Shown: positions 34,068 through 36,457 of the stretch, piece by piece
Numbering within the stretch: position 1 is the first letter of the stretch
How the letters are laid out: the number at the start of each line of letters is the position of its first letter
Assembly (NCBI GenBank): GCA_025997155.1
Contig: BNUF01000007.1
Span: 1-36,457, forward strand
Direction of reading: 5' to 3'
Length of the DNA: 36,457 nt
DNA from: Clostridia bacterium
GTDB lineage: Bacteria; Bacillota; Clostridia; Lachnospirales; WQUN01
Notes under the pieces: model-generated
Seen by the model: only the letters and a program-made list of their open reading frames with translations
What the model was told of the DNA's origin: nothing
The model's database searches: none
Made by a program: the position numbers and the translations under genes

Positions 34068-34954
34068 AATACATCTCCTTCTGGTTTAACTAATTTCTTT
34101 TTATGTTTGTCATATAATCTCTTAAAAATCAGTCCAAATATTCCCAAAAACACAAACGGCGCGGAAATATAGCCGATAAACATCAAAGTACCTTCAAAGG
34201 ATTTAGAGAACGCGTCTCCGATTCGCGAAAGGAAGTTATCCGCGGAAGCCGCCGCCAAGCCCGCCTCCGACACGTTCACGTTTATCGTGGAAAAACTTGA
34301 CAAAGATTCCAGCTTGTCCGCCCGCGCCTCATAGATTGCGATTTGCGTGCGTGTGTCGGAAAGGCGGCGTTGCAGCTGGATTATTTCGGAAGTCTCCGTC
34401 GCCTTGCCGATTAAGTCGTTAAGGCGTTCCTCCTCGGCGCGGAGTGTCGTCACGCGGCTTTTGGTGTCAAAATATTCGTCCGTCACCTCGTCGATATGCT
34501 CGCTTGAAGAAAGAAGACTGCCCGCGCCCTCAACCGCCGTTTTCGCGTCCGCGTACTTGTCCTTTGGGACGCGGATTGTGGCGTTGTAGGTGCTGTGGGA
34601 TTTTTCTTCGTAATCTTTGTAGGTTCGGAAATCGGAGTTCTCAAAATACCCGCCGTAGGTTGACACGGCGTTGCGGATAGTCTTTATCGTGCTGTCGAAA
34701 TCTTTTGTGCTAAGAGAAACCTGCGCCTGCTTGATTAGCATCTGTTCTTTCGGCGCGTCAGGAGATTGGGGGTAGTATTCGCCGATTGCGGGAGGCGTCT
34801 CGGCATATGAATCATACGCGGACGCGCCGCCCGCGCCTGAATTTGACTTGCTTTCCATCTGAGGCGCGGCGGAAGTCGCCCCCGACGGGAGCGGAGGTTT
34901 TGCGCAAGAGGTCAGAAAAATCAAGACAAACAGCAAAACCGCTTTATTCTTCAT
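34064..34954 (-). CDS. DUF4349-type lipoprotein with C-terminal membrane helix
   Basis: The 296-aa product starts with a lipoprotein signal (MKNKAVLLFVLIFLTSC). A Ser/Gly/Pro-rich linker follows (about 20-70), then the DUF4349 region (about 72-235) with QAQVSLSTKDFDSTIKTI, YGGYFENSDF, TIRVPKDKYADAK and a coiled coil (TTLRAEEERLNDLIGKATET). A membrane helix at about 253-280 precedes a short basic tail. Lipid anchor plus a C-terminal helix would tether both ends, with the coiled coil outside. Function in the family is unknown; sensing or scaffolding at the envelope has been proposed. It overlaps the upstream gene by 11 bp. Confidence 0.85.
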   Translation of the reverse strand: MKNKAVLLFVLIFLTSCAKPPLPSGATSAAPQMESKSNSGAGGASAYDSYAETPPAIGEYYPQSPDAPKEQMLIKQAQVSLSTKDFDSTIKTIRNAVSTYGGYFENSDFRTYKDYEEKSHSTYNATIRVPKDKYADAKTAVEGAGSLLSSSEHIDEVTDEYFDTKSRVTTLRAEEERLNDLIGKATETSEIIQLQRRLSDTRTQIAIYEARADKLESLSSFSTINVNVSEAGLAAASADNFLSRIGDAFSKSFEGTLMFIGYISAPFVFLGIFGLIFKRLYDKHKKKLVKPEGDVL

Positions 34955-35675
34955 CTTTCTCCGCCTCCGTTTTAAGCCGTTTTTTTCTCACAACATACAC
35001 AATCAATCCGATAATCACCAACGGTACAAACGCGTAAGCGATAAACAGCGCAATCCCTTTAAGTACCTCAAAAAGCCCGTGCCACGAGTCATAAAACGCG
35101 CCAGCGACAGGGTTCGAATAGTCCTGAATCGGGACGACGCGGGACGGGAGCGAAATGTATATGTTGACGTAAGCCGCCCCCGTCTGGTCGTTGATTGCGC
35201 GAATACGCCCGAGATATCTGTCAAGATTTCCGCTCGTTTGCGAAAGGGTATCGCTTAAAAAAATCATTGTCTGCAAATTATTGCTTTTCTCAAGCATCGA
35301 GGTGAGCTTTTCAAATTCTTCCCGCGCCGAATCAGCGCGTATGGAAACTTCCGTATATTCGTCAAGATAACTTTGCTGGTTCTCGTCCTCCGCCGTGACG
35401 CTCCCCGCCGTGCGGATAACGTCGCGGGCAAAGTCAAGTTCCGCGTAGTCTATGCGCTTTGTAAATTCCGCGTATGAGCTAAACCCGTTTCCATACGAAT
35501 TCGAGTTTATTGTTTCGCCCAATTTTTCAACGAGTTTCGCGGCTTTTTGCGGGTTGTCCGATTCGATATAAATGTTGACATTTTTCCGTATCTTGTCCTC
35601 GGGAGAAATCGTCTCCGCAAAAACAGCGTTCACTCCGATGCACAAAGTAAACAGCAAGAAAAGAAGTTTTTTCAA
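34944..35675 (-). CDS. DUF4349-like membrane protein, divergent paralogue
   Basis: The 243-aa product begins at TTG (35673-35675), with GAGGTG five bases upstream. It has a cleavable signal peptide (about 1-20, ending VFA), a DUF4349-like extracellular part with a coiled coil (about 100-150), and a C-terminal membrane helix (about 200-228) followed by a charged tail (RKKRLKTEAEKDEE). It shares order of parts with the next gene but little sequence, and it lacks the lipobox. It is the first gene of the run. A promoter is seen at 35713-35741. The pair may form a hetero-oligomer, an inference. Confidence 0.75.
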   Translation of the reverse strand: MKKLLFLLFTLCIGVNAVFAETISPEDKIRKNVNIYIESDNPQKAAKLVEKLGETINSNSYGNGFSSYAEFTKRIDYAELDFARDVIRTAGSVTAEDENQQSYLDEYTEVSIRADSAREEFEKLTSMLEKSNNLQTMIFLSDTLSQTSGNLDRYLGRIRAINDQTGAAYVNIYISLPSRVVPIQDYSNPVAGAFYDSWHGLFEVLKGIALFIAYAFVPLVIIGLIVYVVRKKRLKTEAEKDEE

Positions 35676-35712
35676 TCCGACACCTCGTTTTCACAAAGTA
35701 TAACCTCAATCC

Positions 35713-35741
35713 ATTATAAACCAACAAAGCTGCCTTGGCAA
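35713..35741 (-). promoter_or_regulatory. Promoter of the DUF4349-SIMPL operon
   Basis: Minus-strand TTGCCA (35736-35741), 17 bp, TATAAT (35713-35718). The leader is about 30 nt. It is back-to-back with the tRNA-Arg promoter, 15 bp between the -35 boxes. Confidence 0.72.
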
Positions 35742-35756
35742 GATAATTTTTCGCTG

Positions 35757-35785
35757 TTGACAGAATAAGCAAACTCTGATATAAT
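35757..35785 (+). promoter_or_regulatory. Consensus promoter of tRNA-Arg
   Basis: TTGACA (35757-35762), 17 bp, TATAAT (35780-35785): both boxes match consensus exactly, as expected of a strong stable-RNA promoter. It ends 10 bp before the tRNA. Confidence 0.88.
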
Positions 35786-35795
35786 ACGTAAATCG

Positions 35796-35869
35796 GCATC
35801 CTTAACTCAGTTGGATAGAGTGACAGCCTCCGAAGCTGTAAGCCGCCGGTTCAAGTCCGGTGGGGTGCA
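35796..35869 (+). tRNA. tRNA-Arg (anticodon CCG)
   Basis: Acceptor GCATCCT pairs with GGGGTGC using G-U pairs, discriminator A. The D-stem is ACTC/GAGT. The anticodon stem ACAGC/GCTGT encloses CTCCGAA, giving CCG, which reads CGG. The T-arm GCCGG/CCGGT encloses TTCAAGT. CCA is not encoded. Confidence 0.92.
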
Positions 35870-35885
35870 TACCAGCAAACACGGC

Positions 35886-35925
35886 AAAAAGCCCCGATTT
35901 ACCTTGCGTAACGGGGCTTTTTATT
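35886..35925 (+). terminator. Terminator of tRNA-Arg
   Basis: AAAAAGCCCCG pairs with CGGGGCTTTTT around a 15-base loop, followed by more T. It is a strong rho-independent terminator 17 bp after the tRNA. Confidence 0.88.
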
Positions 35926-36194
35926 TACCCTCAAAAGTTTAATTTTAACCCATTTTTACCCCTCTAATTTAATAAAATTTAAAAAATAAGTAATAAATAA
36001 GTAATACGGGACTTTAATTAAAAACCATATGTCAATAAAAATAATATACTATATATGTGGTTATTTCTCTAAAATCCATAAATTAAATATACTTGTAGAT
36101 TAGTTTTATTAGAATTTGATTAGAATTTTCAAAAAGGGTAACTTGGACTTATATTTGAGGATACACTATTCTTTTTGCTTATTAAAGGGCTTTT
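35926..36194. other. A+T-rich spacer without a gene
   Basis: This stretch is very rich in A and T, including near-repeated AATAAGTAAT strings around 35986-36005. I see no coding frame with a ribosome site, no hairpin and no tRNA-flank repeat suggesting an integration site. It ends at the presumed target duplication TAA (36195-36197) of the IS5-type element. Confidence 0.45.
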
Positions 36195-36197
36195 TAA

Positions 36198-36457
36198 GAG
36201 CCTGTTCAAAATCTTTCTGAATAAGAAATGAATTGGAGCAAGCGAAGAAAACCACGAAATCGCGTGAAATAGACCTTTACGATATCTTTTGCGCAATACT
36301 TTATTTGATAAAAAGCGGGTGTAAAGGGCATATGCTCCCGGCAGATTTTCCAAAACGCGGCATAGTTCGCTATTATTACTAGGTTTGGTCAAAAGAGCGT
36401 GAAGACGGCACAACACTGCTCTCTGAGGTCTTAAAAAAAATTGGTGACAAGGATACG
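36198..36457 (+). mobile_element. Left end of an IS5-type insertion sequence, cut by window edge
   Basis: GAGCCTGTTCAAAATC at 36198 follows TAA (36195-36197). IS5-type elements of the IS1031 group have ends starting GAG/GAACCTG and duplicate TNA, so this is a plausible left terminus. The transposase frame begins about 35 bp inside. The right end is outside the window. Confidence 0.6.
36233..36457 (+). pseudogene. Damaged IS5-type transposase, N-terminal part
   Basis: The plus-strand frame reads KKTTKSREIDLYDIFCAILY, then LIKSGCKGHMLPADFPKRGI and VRYYY, then a TAG (36380-36382). It continues as VWSKEREDGTTLLSEVLKKI to the window end. This is the N-terminal DUF4096-type domain of IS5-family transposases, whose usual text near the middle is a tryptophan-rich C-x-W-x-M-L-P-x-D-F-P-x-W; both tryptophans are replaced here (Gly, Arg). 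An ATG at 36228 is in another frame, so the start is also lost or shifted. Two replaced core residues, an in-frame stop and a missing start make this copy inactive. Confidence 0.72.

Noticed and set aside
35870..35925. Integration attachment site at the 3' end of tRNA-Arg
   Set aside because: A proper terminator follows, and no duplicate of the tRNA 3' end or integrase gene is present in the window.
35986..36005. Possible direct repeats or CRISPR-like spacing in the A+T-rich spacer
   Set aside because: Only short AATAAGTAAT-like strings recur, with no regular spacing or palindromic repeat unit.
36129..36416. 95-aa minus-strand open frame at the right end
   Set aside because: It is antisense to the recognisable IS5-type transposase frame and has no ribosome site.

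Overview
The window looks like a chromosomal segment of an endospore-forming, anaerobic Clostridia-type Bacillota. The evidence is a SpoIIR sporulation signal protein, a rubredoxin, a bacteriohemerythrin, strong AGGAGG ribosome sites, sigma-A promoters with 17-bp spacers, and the gene pairs prmC-prfA, comEC-holA and nfeD-flotillin. Most genes have balanced to moderately G+C-rich codons. The first ~1.6 kb and the last ~0.5 kb are visibly A+T-rich and carry transposase fragments, so ordinary housekeeping DNA is flanked by accessory DNA.

Layout. 1-1.7 kb: the start of an IS630-type transposase running off the left edge, a lipoprotein gene coupled to a 75-aa gene, and a small unknown gene beside a possible remnant. 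1.7-5.9 kb: a sugar PTS operon on the minus strand (ptsG-ptsH-ptsI) with a clear promoter and terminator. 6.0-7.0 kb: spoIIR and an Rrf2 regulator. 7.0-9.1 kb: a HaeII-type restriction-modification locus with an intact methyltransferase and a broken endonuclease gene. 9.2-17.9 kb: a plus-strand run pfkA, two paralogous 63-aa unknown genes, pyk, rubredoxin, fba, comEC, holA and a zinc-ribbon membrane protein. 17.9-24.7 kb: a minus-strand run alaS, malic enzyme, trxB-like reductase, proA and an SLH-domain protein, mostly with ATGA overlaps or 1-bp gaps. 24.7-25.1 kb: a 163-bp palindromic MITE-like element in the alaS leader and two hairpins in the yqhQ leader. 25.1-28.3 kb: yqhQ (DUF1385), prmC, prfA and hemerythrin. 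28.3-30.4 kb: murG and pdxK, divergent. 30.4 kb: tRNA-Leu(CAA). 30.6-32.7 kb: flotillin and NfeD. 32.8-33.3 kb: an S1-domain protein. 33.4-35.7 kb: two DUF4349-type membrane proteins and a SIMPL protein. 35.8 kb: tRNA-Arg(CCG). 36.2 kb to the end: a damaged IS5-type transposase.

How the genes fit together. EI, HPr and EIICBA import and phosphorylate a hexose, probably glucose. PfkA, Fba and Pyk carry out lower-glycolysis steps. Malic enzyme supplies pyruvate and reducing power, and the TrxB-like protein handles thiol redox. PrmC modifies RF1, the product of the next gene. NfeD-flotillin and the DUF4349/SIMPL group are envelope modules.

The least ordinary items are: the MITE-like hairpin flanked by TAA repeats, whose ends resemble the IS5-type end at the right edge; the decaying HaeII endonuclease beside a live methyltransferase; the duplicated unknown 63-aa genes inside a glycolytic operon; and a 14-G tract inside prfA. 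I did not see a clearly new multi-gene defence or metabolic system.
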